A stretch of 64,000 nt of DNA from Aselliscus stoliczkanus (Eukaryota > Chordata > Mammalia > Chiroptera > Hipposideridae), in NCBI GenBank assembly GCA_033961575.1, contig CM066738.1:71223478-71287477 (forward strand), given 5' to 3'. The notes beneath the pieces are model-generated. The model searched no databases. It saw only the letters and a list, made by a program, of their open reading frames with translations, and was not told the DNA's origin. How positions within the stretch are numbered: the first letter of the stretch is position 1; every line of letters begins with the position of its first letter. Both the position numbers and the translations under genes were made by a program. Below are positions 11,051 through 20,960 of the stretch, piece after piece.

Positions 11051-12584
11051 TTTAAACCTCAGTCTATGGTCTTCTTGTAGACTCAGGGCCTCCCTGAAAA
11101 CAGGGAATATGTACTTGCTGTATGTCTACGGTCACATAGAAAGTCACCAGAGCCGCTCCTGCCAGTACAAGCGGGGTTCTGGCTCAGGGACAACTTCCAG
11201 CCTCTCTCAAGGGATGCAGAATCTATCTATAGCCTCACCTGTTTGAAGAGCCAGGCCTCAGCTCCAGCAGCAGGCTGGTTGGCTTCTTTAGGACAGCAGG
11301 TGAGTTCTGTTGGAGAAAACAGAGATTAGCGCCAATGGGCATTCCGCATGCATGTGCTCAATGCAGGAACGAGGAGATAAAGGCAGGCCTGACTGACATC
11401 ACTTCCCCTGGGACAGAACCTGGGGTTCTATCTCCGACTTAGAACCTTTTTCACCAAACAGACCCCCTTAGTTAATAAGTTCTACTTGCCAGGCAAATCC
11501 ACTGGCCTGGGAATGGTGGCTGGACTAAGTACCCCAATTTCCAAGGGCTCCGCTGCTGCTCTCGCTGAGGTATATGTACTCAGAGTGATGGTGTGAGGAC
11601 AATGGGCGTAAAGCCTTTGCCAGCCCTGTGGGCCTTTTCACACAGTGAGAGGGAAATAAATGCCTCAAATGATCTTTGAGGCAATTGTATAAATGGGATT
11701 CTATCCTCAGCTGCCAGAGGAAGGGAAGGGGTGTGTGTGTGTGCAGGGGGCGGGGGGCAGGTCCTCAGACCCCTCCCAAGTGGATCCAGGATGGAAATGC
11801 ACAAAGGCTTACATGCCACTGTTTGCTTTACTAAGGGCAAGCCACTGCAGGTCAGGCCACTGAAAAATCAGCTCACAGCAGGAGCAAAAAATCCTACATT
11901 TCACCACGGAGCACGGGAAGTCTGCCATCTCTGAAATGTTTCCAGAACAGATGAAACCTTGTACAAGCTCTGGAATGGGTTTAAGCTTCCCAGGGGCTCG
12001 CTGTCCAGTTTAGGGGACCCAGGAGCAGCCCTGCAGGCAGCCAACATCCAGCGACGTGGGACCTGCACAAGGGCTGCCAGTGGGGAGTCGGTTCTGCTGG
12101 TTTGCTCAAAGCCAGTGATCTGGGTGGGGGTTTGTGAGGTGGGCAGACAATGCCCACAGACAACCTATCACATCGGGAGGGGCCGGGGCATGTGGGTTGT
12201 GAAGACAACTTTGGAATCGTGGCTTAGGAGTGGTGAGCTTAGGGAGGTCCCCCATCCTATCAGTGTTTAGGAGACCTTGTCTATAAGTAGGACCATTCAG
12301 GGTGTGAAGTGTGGATGACAGATCATGTGGGAGGCACCTGCACCCTATCCAGAGCATCATGGAAACCCACAAATGTTATTTCCCATCCTAACGTTCAAAC
12401 CACAGCCTAGGCTGGCCCAACCTACCTCCCAGCCTCTCACAGGCTTTGGCCTTGCCGCTCTGGCAGTTACTCCCTGAAAAGCCAGATTTCCCAACCTCCA
12501 ACTCTGCTTGCTTAAGTTCCCTGTCCACTTGCATGGGGAGGGCAGACCACTGAGGGAGCTGAGAGGCAGGGCTGTGAGGTCAGA
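11051..12584. other. No recognisable gene or repeat
   Basis: About 1.5 kb of GC-moderate sequence. Short frames on both strands have no domain. A small GTGTGTGTGTG-plus-G-run occurs near 11730-11760. Confidence 0.5.
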
Positions 12585-12760
12585 CAGTCTCCTTCAAATT
12601 CTCCTGCCTAACTGGCCAACGACCTCAGTCAGGGAAGTTACCTTCTCTGTGTCTGCCTGCCGTCTCCACAAATGAGGCCAAAGATTCCTCCACCAGAGGT
12701 TTCTTGTGAGAATTAAGTGAGATGCACAGGAGTGAAGCACTTCAAGTAACACTGCACAGC
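12585..12760 (+). repeat. MIR SINE
   Basis: MIR order on the plus strand: TTCAAATTCTCCTGCCTAAC, ACCTCAGTCAGGGAAGTTAC, CTTCTCTGTGTCTGCC, then TGTGAGAATTAAGTGAGATG and a decayed 3' end. Confidence 0.7.
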
Positions 12761-13125
12761 CCGCAGTGCAGGGTCACACAGCTGGAAGGGACTTCTCTCT
12801 CCCTGCATTTCCTCAGGCACCTAGTGTGTGTGTCACGCCCTCGAAGTTAACCATGAAGTCCATTTTCAAGTCCGCACCAGACAGACAGAGAGCATCCCAC
12901 AGGCAAGGCCAAGACTTCTATGGCCAGCCAAAGTCCACACATGGCTGATTCTTTGGTGGACCTGGTCAATTCTCAAAACCAGTGAGGAGAGGGGGTAGCA
13001 CATTCCGCCTGTGGGGATCCTTAACTTCACCCTGTGTCCCCCAGATTGGTTTTTAACCTGGAATCCATGCCCCTAGAAGTCCAACAGACAGACTCTAGGG
13101 AGATTAAATCCCCCCAACTACATGC

Positions 13126-13128
<3 letters not shown>

Positions 13129-13215
<87 letters not shown>
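13129..13215. repeat. Compound (TG)n(AG)n microsatellite
   Basis: About 39 bp of uninterrupted TG units pass directly into about 48 bp of AG units. The open frame across it (13034-13375) is an artefact of the repeat. Confidence 0.98.
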
Positions 13216-13217
<2 letters not shown>

Positions 13218-13300
13218 TTGTACATTTTAGAAAAGAAATTCCTTACCTTTCATCAGATGCTCAGAAGAGTCTGTCTTTCCCTTCTTGGCTTTATTTTCTT

Positions 13301-13887
13301 TCTTTTTTTTCTTTATTTCTTCTTTTTTATAAAATACTTTCTCTAATTCTGTGGGTTGTCTTTTCACTTTTTTAAAAAAATTGGGGAATTGGGGGAGGGG
13401 AACAGCCAAGTTGTTGTCCTTCAGTCTTAGTTGTGGAGGGCTCAACAAGCTAAGCTTCAAGTCCAGTCGCCATCTAGTTGCTGTGGGCAGCTCACAGCCG
13501 CTGAGCTGAAGGTGCCAAGTTCAGTCTTAGTTGTGGGTGTAGCCATCATCCTATGCGGCAGTTGAACCGGCACCTTTGCTGTTAAGAGTGAGCACTCTAT
13601 CCCCCGAGCCACCTGGGTGGGAGCTCAGCTCAAGAAGCTGAGTTCAGTCTTGAGTTGCAGGTGGATGTAGCCCACCATCCAGTGCATGCGGGAGTCGAAC
13701 CGGTAACCTTGCTGTTAGCAGTACGTGCTCTCACCAGGTGAGCCATCCTGCCACATGTTGGCAGCTCAGCAGCAGCTCAGCTCGGGCACAGCTGACTGGC
13801 CCATGTGGGAATCAAACTGGTGACCCTGTTGCTCAGAGCTCGCACTCTTAAGCAAGCTCTTAACCAACTGAGCCACTCGGTCAGCCC
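13301..13887 (-). mobile_element. Long SINE (second head type) with L1 piece at its 3' end
   Basis: The minus strand begins GGGGCTGACCGAGTGGCTCA and continues with several tRNA-like units ending in GAACC-type B-box remnants, then the GGGGAATT...TTTTTTT A-rich end. Beyond it, 13301-13366 reads L1 ORF2-like sequence in the same orientation (peptide VKRQPTELEKVF, compare the L1 KRQPxExEK motif) and only then the target site. It is bounded by CTTGGCTTTATTTTCTT at 13284-13300 and a variant of it at 13888. Confidence 0.75.
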
Positions 13888-13904
13888 CTTGGCTTTTCTT
13901 TTCT

Positions 13905-14348
13905 TTTCAAGATTTTTTTTAAATTGGAGAATTGGGGGAGGGGAATAGTGTTGGGGAACAGACAAGTTGCTGTCCTTTTGTTCTTCAGTCTGGTTGTGGA
14001 GGACATTGCTTCACTGGCTCATGTTGGTATCATCATTACGCTCTTCTCAGGTGAGGCAGATTGGTCGCCGGCCTCTGGACGGCCGCTCACAGCGGCTCTT
14101 GGCAGCTCACACCGGCTGCCGGCAGCTCACGCTGGCTGCCGGCCACTCACTGTAGCCTATGGCAACCCATTGCAGCCAGGGCTGCAGCTACGCCATCCCG
14201 GAGACTCACAGAAGCCCAGCTCTAGGTGGAGCTGTTGTTCACCATCTTAGCTGTAGAGGGCAGTGTCACTGGTCCTCATATGTGGGATCCGAACCAGGGC
14301 CACTGGCATCCCAAGCCAGCTCTTAACCAATGAGCCACTCGGCCGGCC
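13905..14348 (-). mobile_element. Long-form tRNA-derived SINE
   Basis: Starts (minus) GGCCGGCCGAGTGGCTCATT, has the GCCAGTGACACTGCCCTC-like block (one change here), the GC-rich repeated body, then GGGGGAGG...CAATTCTCCAATTT and an A-rich tail. Target-site copies flank it: CTTGGCTTTATTTTCTT at 14349-14365 and CTTGGCTTTTCTTTTCTT at 13888-13905. Confidence 0.88.
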
Positions 14349-14369
14349 CTTGGCTTTATTTTCTTAAAA

Positions 14370-14500
14370 GCACTTAACTCTCTCTGAAGTTCTATTATTT
14401 ACTTCTTTATTATCTGTCTCCACCACTAGAAAGTCAGCTTCATGAGTGCTTGTCATGTTCATGGTTATATCTGCAGAACGCAAAACAGAACCTGCACACA
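14370..14500 (+). repeat. Possible L2 3' end
   Basis: The block 'TTATCTGTCTCCACCACTAG', 'AAAGTCAGCTTCATGAG' and 'ATATCTGCAGAACGCAAAAC' resembles the L2 3' UTR (cccccactagaatgtaagctccatgag...). Short and decayed. Confidence 0.5.
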
Positions 14501-14699
14501 GTTCATTCTTCTGAAGTGAGGTACTTTAACCTAAGGGTACTGATCCTGCCCTGTAATTGCAGTCTGGGCCAGCCCTGGGCAGTCAGCTGGGGTCCTCCTA
14601 GAGCTGAGGCTGGCTCTCCTGGAGAGAAGGGCTATTCAGGGAAGGGGCTCAGAATGCTAAGATTGGATCCACCTAGGAGGAACAGCATTTGAGGGCCTC

Positions 14700-15225
14700 T
14701 GCTCTATTGCCTACTTAGTTTCCCCAAAACTAGTAGCTTAAAACAATTTTACTGTGTTTCATGGTTTTGTGGTCAGGAATTCAGGCAGGCACTGCTTCGC
14801 TGGGTGATTCTTCTGTCCTACGTGGTACTGACTGAGGTTCACTTGATGGTATTCCGCTGCCTGACGGGCTGGTCTTCAGACTCCAGGACAGCTTCCCTTG
14901 AAGGCCTGGTGGCCTAGGAGTCTGCTCAGTGGGGAGCTGTCTACTGGAGTGCCTGCACCATCATAGTAGCCTCAGGGTTTGTCAGACTTCTACACAGCAT
15001 CCTGAGACTCCCAGAGACTGTTCCAGAAAACCAGGGCAGACGTGGCATGACTGTTCCTGGCCTTGGAAGTCATGTAGCATCATTTCTACTATATCCTATT
15101 GACAACAAACAAGACACAAGGCCAGCCCAGATTCAAGAGAAAGGGACAGGAACCACACAAGGGCATGAATATCATTGTGGGAGGGCATCTTTGGGGACAA
15201 GCCACTATGCCTCCCTCTGTGTGGG
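14700..15225. repeat. Old interspersed repeat (same family as 7582-8370)
   Basis: Shares the start 'TTGCCTACTTAGTTTCCCCAAAACT...AGCTTAAAACA', an internal 'GACAAGACACAAGGCCAGCC'-like block and a 'GGGAGGGCATCTTTGGGGAC' end with the copy at 7582. Not named. Confidence 0.5.
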
Positions 15226-15959
15226 GCTGAGGAATGGAGTCTTAACCTAAGGATGTTGGGTGGGGCTGGGAAAAGCCCACGGGCCTCACATCTGTGACTG
15301 GATTTCCATGGAACAAGGATCAAGGGACCTCAAAAGTCCCAACCACTTGAACCTCCAGCTGGTTTCATATTTTATCTCAATACTTTGTCCAAGGCAACTG
15401 CTCAAGAAAGATATCATGTTTCAAGCATTAACCACATATTATATTGTTACATGTTTATTGTTTCGCCCAAATCTGTGATTGTACTGCTTTTTTTGAGGCC
15501 TGTAGACCCAGCAAGGGGAAGAGTGTTCTCTCCTGGCACCGTTGCCCAGGCTCCTTCAACCTACAGCCCTCTCAGCCATCTGAACACACCAATCCCTGAA
15601 AAACCAGGCCTGAGAATTCAACAGAGGCTGGTTATTCTGGAAACATTTACAGTTATACTTCAGGTGAGAGCAGAGCTATTCGCAAAGTGTTCCTGGTTGC
15701 CCCAACCCCATGCAGAGTGGATCTCAGGCACAACCCGAGGGAGAAGACTGGTGGGAGGACTGGGACACTCTGGGAAGGCAACTGGGACTTGCCCTTTGGG
15801 GAAGGGGGGGAACAATGCCTCCAGGGAGAAAGTCACAGATGACCTCACAGATGTCAGGACTCACGATGGAAGCACTGTTTGGAGAACTGACAACATCATG
15901 TAAAATATTGAAGGGGCTCCATTTCTCCTTTCTCAACAGAACTCTCTAAAGTAAAGTTG
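15226..15959. other. No recognisable gene
   Basis: Contains a 172-codon frame (15385-15903 plus) opposed by frames on the other strand. It has no domain, signal peptide or splice context. Confidence 0.5.
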
Positions 15960-16180
15960 AAAAGAACAGACATAGTCTGAAAGATCTGGGATCGAGTCCT
16001 AGCTGGGTCACCCTGGAAAAGTTACTGAAATTCTCTATCCTTGGTAAAATGAGGAAGAATGTTATCTGCCTCACCATTGGGAAGAATAAATGATAAGATG
16101 CATCAAAAGTACCTAGCACAATGCTTGGTATATTACAAGTACACAATAACGAACTGTCTTAAATATTATTATTGGGAAAG
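15960..16180 (+). repeat. MIR SINE
   Basis: Near-complete MIR landmarks: GATCGAGTCCTAGCTGGGTC, ACCCTGGAAAAGTTACTGAA, TTGGTAAAATGAGGAAG, ATAAATGATAAGATGCATC, AGTACCTAGCACAATGCTTGG and a 3' TATTATTATTG. Confidence 0.85.
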
Positions 16181-16289
16181 CTCTAGCAGCTACCTCCAAC
16201 CCACTTTCCTATGCCACTTCTCTGGATCCAGTGTAGAAGACCTTCTCTAGATTAGCACTGAGGGACAGAAACATCACGGGAGCCAAATG

Positions 16290-16580
16290 TATAAATTAGA
16301 ATTTTCTAGTAGCCTTATTTAAAAAGGTAGAAATGAACAGGAGCAATTAAGTTTGACAATATATTTTATTTAATCCTATATATCAAAAATATTATTTCAA
16401 CATGTAATTAACATAAAAATTACTATAAGATACATGACACCATTTCTCTTAATACCAAGCCTTCAAAATCAGTGTGTACTTACACTCACAGCACAGCTGG
16501 GTTTGGGCCCACCCCATTTCAGTGCTCAGTAGTCACGCGTGGCTATGGTTACCCTACTGGACAATGCAGGTCTAGAAGGA
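16290..16580. mobile_element. Old nonautonomous repeat, probably DNA-transposon type
   Basis: The AT-rich body (TTTTATTTAATCC...ATGTAATTAACATAAA) is followed by 'AGTGCTCAGTAGTCACGCGT' and 'GGCTATGGTTACCCTACTGG'. This resembles a common mammalian element with an 'agccacatgtggctagtggctac' end. Family not assigned. Confidence 0.45.
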
Positions 16581-17208
16581 AGAGTTTTGTGGCCCTTCCC
16601 TGTTCAGATCTAAGTGGCCTACATTTTGGTTGAATTCTGGGCCTGTGTTGAAAATGCAAGAACTCCCTCCCCACAATCTTTTCTGCAATACTCTCCTGCT
16701 GGTGTTGAAGAGAACAGAAAGAAAGGCAAATTACCAAGAAAATAAACCATTTCTTTTTCCTTATATCCATAGCTGAATAGTAACAATACACAATCATATA
16801 GAACCTTCCCTGTCTTGACAAAAAGCATATTCTTTATTTGTACAAATAAAAGCCCCAAACACCTGGCTTTGATTTGCGGCCAGCAAGGCCTAAGGTAATC
16901 AGGGCTCAGACAGGACGTGACCAAACAGATCATTTTGGGTGAAAGTGAGTACTGGGGTTACCTGGAGATTCCCAATCTAGGGTCCTTGGGGTCCAGAGAG
17001 CCACATAAAATGAGAGCTAAGGGAATTCAATGACCTGGGCCAGTCCCTAGTTTTGCAGGCCTCTGGGCTCACCATGCTTTCAGAGCTGAGCATGTGAACT
17101 TGGACATAAAAGGTGGTTGAAGCTTGAAGAAGAAAGCCCGAGATGGAAGCTGAAGGAAACAGGGTGGTATGTGAAGAGACACCTTATCCTCTGCCTATTG
17201 CTGGTATC
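16581..17208. other. No recognisable feature
   Basis: Only short frames; no repeat recognised. Confidence 0.5.
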
Positions 17209-17225
17209 AAAGTAAGAAACAGGAG

Positions 17226-17330
17226 GGCCGGCCGAGTGGCACGTTGGTTGTGCGCTGGCTTGGGAAGCCAGCGGCCCTGGTTCGGGTCCCACATATGAGG
17301 GCCAGTGACACTGCCCTCAGAAAAACAAAC
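17226..17330 (+). mobile_element. Short tRNA-derived SINE with perfect TSD
   Basis: Plus-strand copy: GGGCCGGCCGAGTGGCAC head, tRNA-like arm (CTGGCTTGGGAAGCCAG hairpin), B-box-like GGTTCGGGTCC, the GCCAGTGACACTGCCCTC block and a short A-rich tail. The 17-bp TSD AAAGTAAGAAACAGGAG occurs at 17209-17225 and 17331-17347. Confidence 0.95.
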
Positions 17331-17446
17331 AAAGTAAGAAACAGGAGATTTTAAAAATAATGGGACTCTGAAGTATGATTTTTAAAAATCAAACGAACTA
17401 AAACAAAAATCCCTTGCTAGAGATCCTTTATTAAAAACAAAAATCA

Positions 17447-17575
17447 GGGCCGGCCGAGTGGTGCTGTGGTTAAGCGCTGGCTTGGAAAGCCAGCGGCCCC
17501 GGTTCGGGTCCCACATATGAGGGCCAGTGACACTGCCCTCAAAAAAAAAGAATGAAAAAAAAACAAACAAAAAAA
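17447..17575 (+). mobile_element. Short tRNA-derived SINE with A-rich tail
   Basis: Same structure as the copy 220 bp upstream, in the same orientation: GGGCCGGCCGAGTGG, CTGGCTTGGAAAGCCAG, GGTTCGGGTCCC, then a 40-bp A-rich tail with G and C interruptions. The flanking target is A-rich, so the TSD is not unambiguous. Confidence 0.92.
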
Positions 17576-19902
17576 ACCAGCCTTAAACTTTTCAGCCAAA
17601 GTGTTTGAGATCAGTCCTGCTGGTAAGAGGCAACTGGTCTCGTTAACTGTACATGGTTCTTTCCAGCTTTAGGAATCTCCATTTGCATAAATGACACTTG
17701 GAAAGGCAGGCATAAGATCACATTTGGACAAATGCCGCTTTCCTCAAATGAAAAAGAACTGACCTCAGTTATACAGAGAAAGTTTTGTGGAAGCAAAAGA
17801 ATAAGGAAAATTCTAAACCCAGAATTTCTATTTGATTCTGTCTATAGAAAGTTTGACATCCCAAATAAAGAACAAGAGCAAATTAAAACTATGTGTCAAG
17901 GCCACTCTGAACATCTTGACCTTAAATGACACGCAGAGACCAGGAAAACACAAGGAAATGAATTTAAGATACTCACATTCCAAATATACATATCCATTTC
18001 TATTTGTTTCCTTTTCTTTTTTCAACATGTTAGAGAAAAACATGCTGAAAGAATGGCCACTGACTGAGCTGACCCTATTCTTCACAGGGCTGGAAATGGA
18101 CAAGGCTCACTTCCCAGGTCTGGGAGGGAGAGGGGTGTTCTCAGAACAATGATGATGTGGATGGTGGGTGTCCAATACTGCAGAGCCTGGCTTCCTACCT
18201 GGAGAAGACTCACTGGACTTCATTACAGACTATAATATATCTCAAAATGATCCAAGATGACACTTGAAGAGTAGTAAGGTATTCAAAGAACATATTCTGA
18301 GCAGACACATCTGGAGTTAGATATTATGTTCTTAAACCTTCATTGTGGGGTCAGAATCAAATAACCATTTAATTAAAATTCATTTCTTTAGATTTCCATA
18401 GAGGCAAGGTTTACAATTTTAATTCAATTTTTAATCTGGCCTGAAAAATATACTTCAGTGTTCAATGATTTAGCTTCCTCTGAGATATTGGGTATCAAAT
18501 GGATTAAATGCTTTAAGGAATATGAATATAACTGTGTATTTATCCACATGTTATAAACTTGGTTCTTTTTTTCCCCATTTGCCCAGGGAGGACATCTCTC
18601 AGTACTTATAAAACTTATTCCCTCTCGTGATCATTTAGTACCAAGTTAACCTAATGACGGGCAAAAAAGAGTGTGTAGAATTCAATACAATACAACATAC
18701 AACCACAGAAAAGGCCTCAGCGCTTACTCTAGTGACAGTGTCTCTGCTGGCTTCTTACATGGCCCAGAACTCCCACAGCCTCCATCTCTGGCCCTGCACC
18801 CAGTGGAAGCCCTCTCAAGGAATTTTCTCTATGTTCATCAGTGGCTGTATGAGGGCTCTAGACAAGTCAGTGTGAGAGCATGGAAAGAAAGTTCCCCAGA
18901 GTCTCCAAAGAAGTAAAAACACACAACAAAACTAAAATGCCACAAAAAACCTTGGGCCCACTACCACAGAGTGAAAGCAGTGTTCAGTGAAAGATGTTTA
19001 ATCAGGAGGCCTGCCTGTCAGTCAAGGTGAGTGGAGCCATCTCCGCCACGCAGGGGAAATCCTGCATCTGTTTCTGCACAAGTGGGACCAGCACAGTCAG
19101 CAGGGCTCAAAGTGGGAAGATATGACACCGTCCATCCTCTGCAGCAGCCCAGAGACCCCCAGAAAGAGCTTTCCTTGTCACAGCGAGAACCGGTAGTCTC
19201 ACCTCCTTGCTGTCTTCTCTCTGGAAAGAGCAAGGCGCTCTGCAGCCTGGGGGCTGTTCTCCAGCTGGCATCCAGTGAGGCTCCTTTTCCTGCGGTCACC
19301 TTTAGGCGCCTTTCCTTTCTGAGAAAACCAGCAAGGCCTCTCCAAGTCCACCGAGCAGGAGGCTGCGAAACAGCAAGATGTCAGCTTTCCATTCCCTCAA
19401 GCCAGGAGGCTGCCTGGCGTCCACACAACAGAGCGAGACGCCCCCTCATTCTGTTGCTGGGGCTCTCATCCCGCTTCCAGGCCTGGCCCAGAAATCATCC
19501 AGTTATCCATCCAGAGTAAGCCTCTGCTCTGCTGTGGGAGGGGAGTGGGCTGCGAGGTAAGTTTTGATACCTTCCCTCAGGGAAGGTGTTATGTCCACTC
19601 ACGCTGACCAGGTGGAGGTGACAGCACTCCGGCGAATGCTCTCTGGTGGAAATATTGGAGGAGGGCTCCCACAGGGGAGCCTGCCTGGTGCTTTTTGAGG
19701 GCTGACTGCTATGAAGTCATGCAGGTATTCATAATCGTAGAATCATTATGGTGAAATCTCTGAATGTTTTTATTTCATTTAGATTAGCAGAACACATAAA
19801 GATGAAAATACAAATGGGGATATCATGGATTTCCCACCAGAGTAGGAATAAACATGGTCAGTGGTTTGAAAATGAAAAAATAATGAAGACTGTGAGAAAA
19901 AG
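17576..19902. other. No supported gene
   Basis: Holds a GC-richer part at 19018-19560 with a 162-codon frame (19031-19519 plus) opposed by a 93-codon frame. No domain, promoter or CpG island is evident. The AT-rich 17830-18560 part is featureless. Confidence 0.5.
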
Positions 19903-19918
19903 AAGAGTTGAATATTTT

Positions 19919-20364
19919 TTTTTTTTTTTTTTTAAAGATTTTATTGGGGAATTGGTGGAGGGGAACAGCGTTGGGGAATCGGGGAAGGGGAACAGACAAG
20001 TTGCCGTCTTCTTGTTCTTCAGTTTTAGTTGCAGAGGATGTTGCTTCACGGTTGGTATCGTCATTGCTCTTCCCGGATGAGGCAGATCGGTCGCTGACCC
20101 CTGGATGTCGCTCATCGAGGCTATTGGCAGCTCACGCTGGCTGCCAGCCGCTCACGCTGGCTGTGGGCCACTCACTGCAGCCTATGGCAGCCCACTGCAG
20201 CAGGGGCTGCAGCCCAAACCATCACCGGGGTTCGCACAGCCCAGCTCCAGGTGGAGCTGTTGTTAGCTGTAGAGGGCAGTGTCACTGGCCCTCATGTGGG
20301 ATCCGAACCGGGGCCGCTGGCATCCCAAAACCAGCGCTTAACCAATGTGCCACTCAGCCGGCCC
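19919..20364 (-). mobile_element. Full-length long-form tRNA-derived SINE with perfect TSD
   Basis: Minus strand: GGGCCGGCTGAGTGGCAC, tRNA-like head, GCCAGTGACACTGCCCTC, then a body of repeated GGCTGCCATAGG/GTGAGC units. A GAAGACGGCAACTTGTCTG block and two GGGGA-type purine blocks follow, then AATAAAATCTTTAAA and poly(A). The 16-bp TSD AAGAGTTGAATATTTT lies at 19903-19918 and 20365-20380. This copy defines the complete long form (about 445 bp). Confidence 0.95.
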
Positions 20365-20700
20365 AAGAGTTGAATATTTTAACATGCCTAAAATTTAATA
20401 CATCCAAAGATCTGGACATTTTCTATTTTAAACTTCTCAGTAGACAAACTGGTGTCTGTCTGAATCCCGTCATTCTTCCCAAAAAGCACTTCTGAGGCCT
20501 GGGTTGGACCATCAGGAAAGGATTATGATGAGGGGGCAAGGGGTTCCCTCTGATTATGAAATGCCCTTGTTCAAAGGTCACAGCAGCCCTTCCAAGTCTA
20601 CCCTTTTCTTTCTTTCCTTTCCCATCTGCCCATCCAATATCCCAATCCTCAGATATACTCATATACAACACACATACGTTCAGGCTATGGCCTTTATACA

Positions 20701-20960
20701 GAGGGTGCCAAAAAAAATGTACGCACATTTTAAGAAAGGGTTCAAGTATTAAAATTGTAATACTCACTATATCCTGATACCAAAAGATGAATACAAGTCA
20801 CATTTGACTTCTGCAATTATAAGAGGTGCTCAAAGTGGTTACCATCAGCGTTCAGATACTTCTCATTACGACGAAATACTGCTTGAGCAATGTTGACCAA
20901 AGTGGCCACTTGTGTACATTTTTAAAGCATCCCAAGTATTTCTAACATCTGTCTAGGGTA
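20701..20960 (-). mobile_element. Tc1/mariner-like transposon, 3' end with transposase C-terminus
   Basis: It opens with the TIR CAGAGGGTGCCAAAAAAAAT at 20699-20718 and continues GTACGCACATTTTAAGAAAGG. Reading the minus strand from about 20915 to 20823, an open frame encodes VNIAQAVFRRNEKYL followed by NADGNHFEHLL and a TAA stop. That resembles the C-terminal tail of a mariner-type transposase, and this position just inside the 3' TIR is where such a tail lies. The other end is missing (5'-truncated relative to the transposase). No catalytic DDE/D region remains, so it is dead. Confidence 0.75.

Noticed and set aside
13034..13375. 113-codon frame with (Cys-Val)n and (Arg-Glu)n runs
   Set aside because: It is a translation of the TG/AG microsatellite.
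17226..17300. Genuine tRNA gene
   Set aside because: It has tRNA-like A and B boxes but continues into the SINE body and poly(A), is flanked by TSDs and recurs many times.
19031..19519. 162-codon frame in a GC-richer stretch, considered as a first exon
   Set aside because: No CpG island, TATA, Kozak-strength start or donor site is convincing, and an opposing frame exists.
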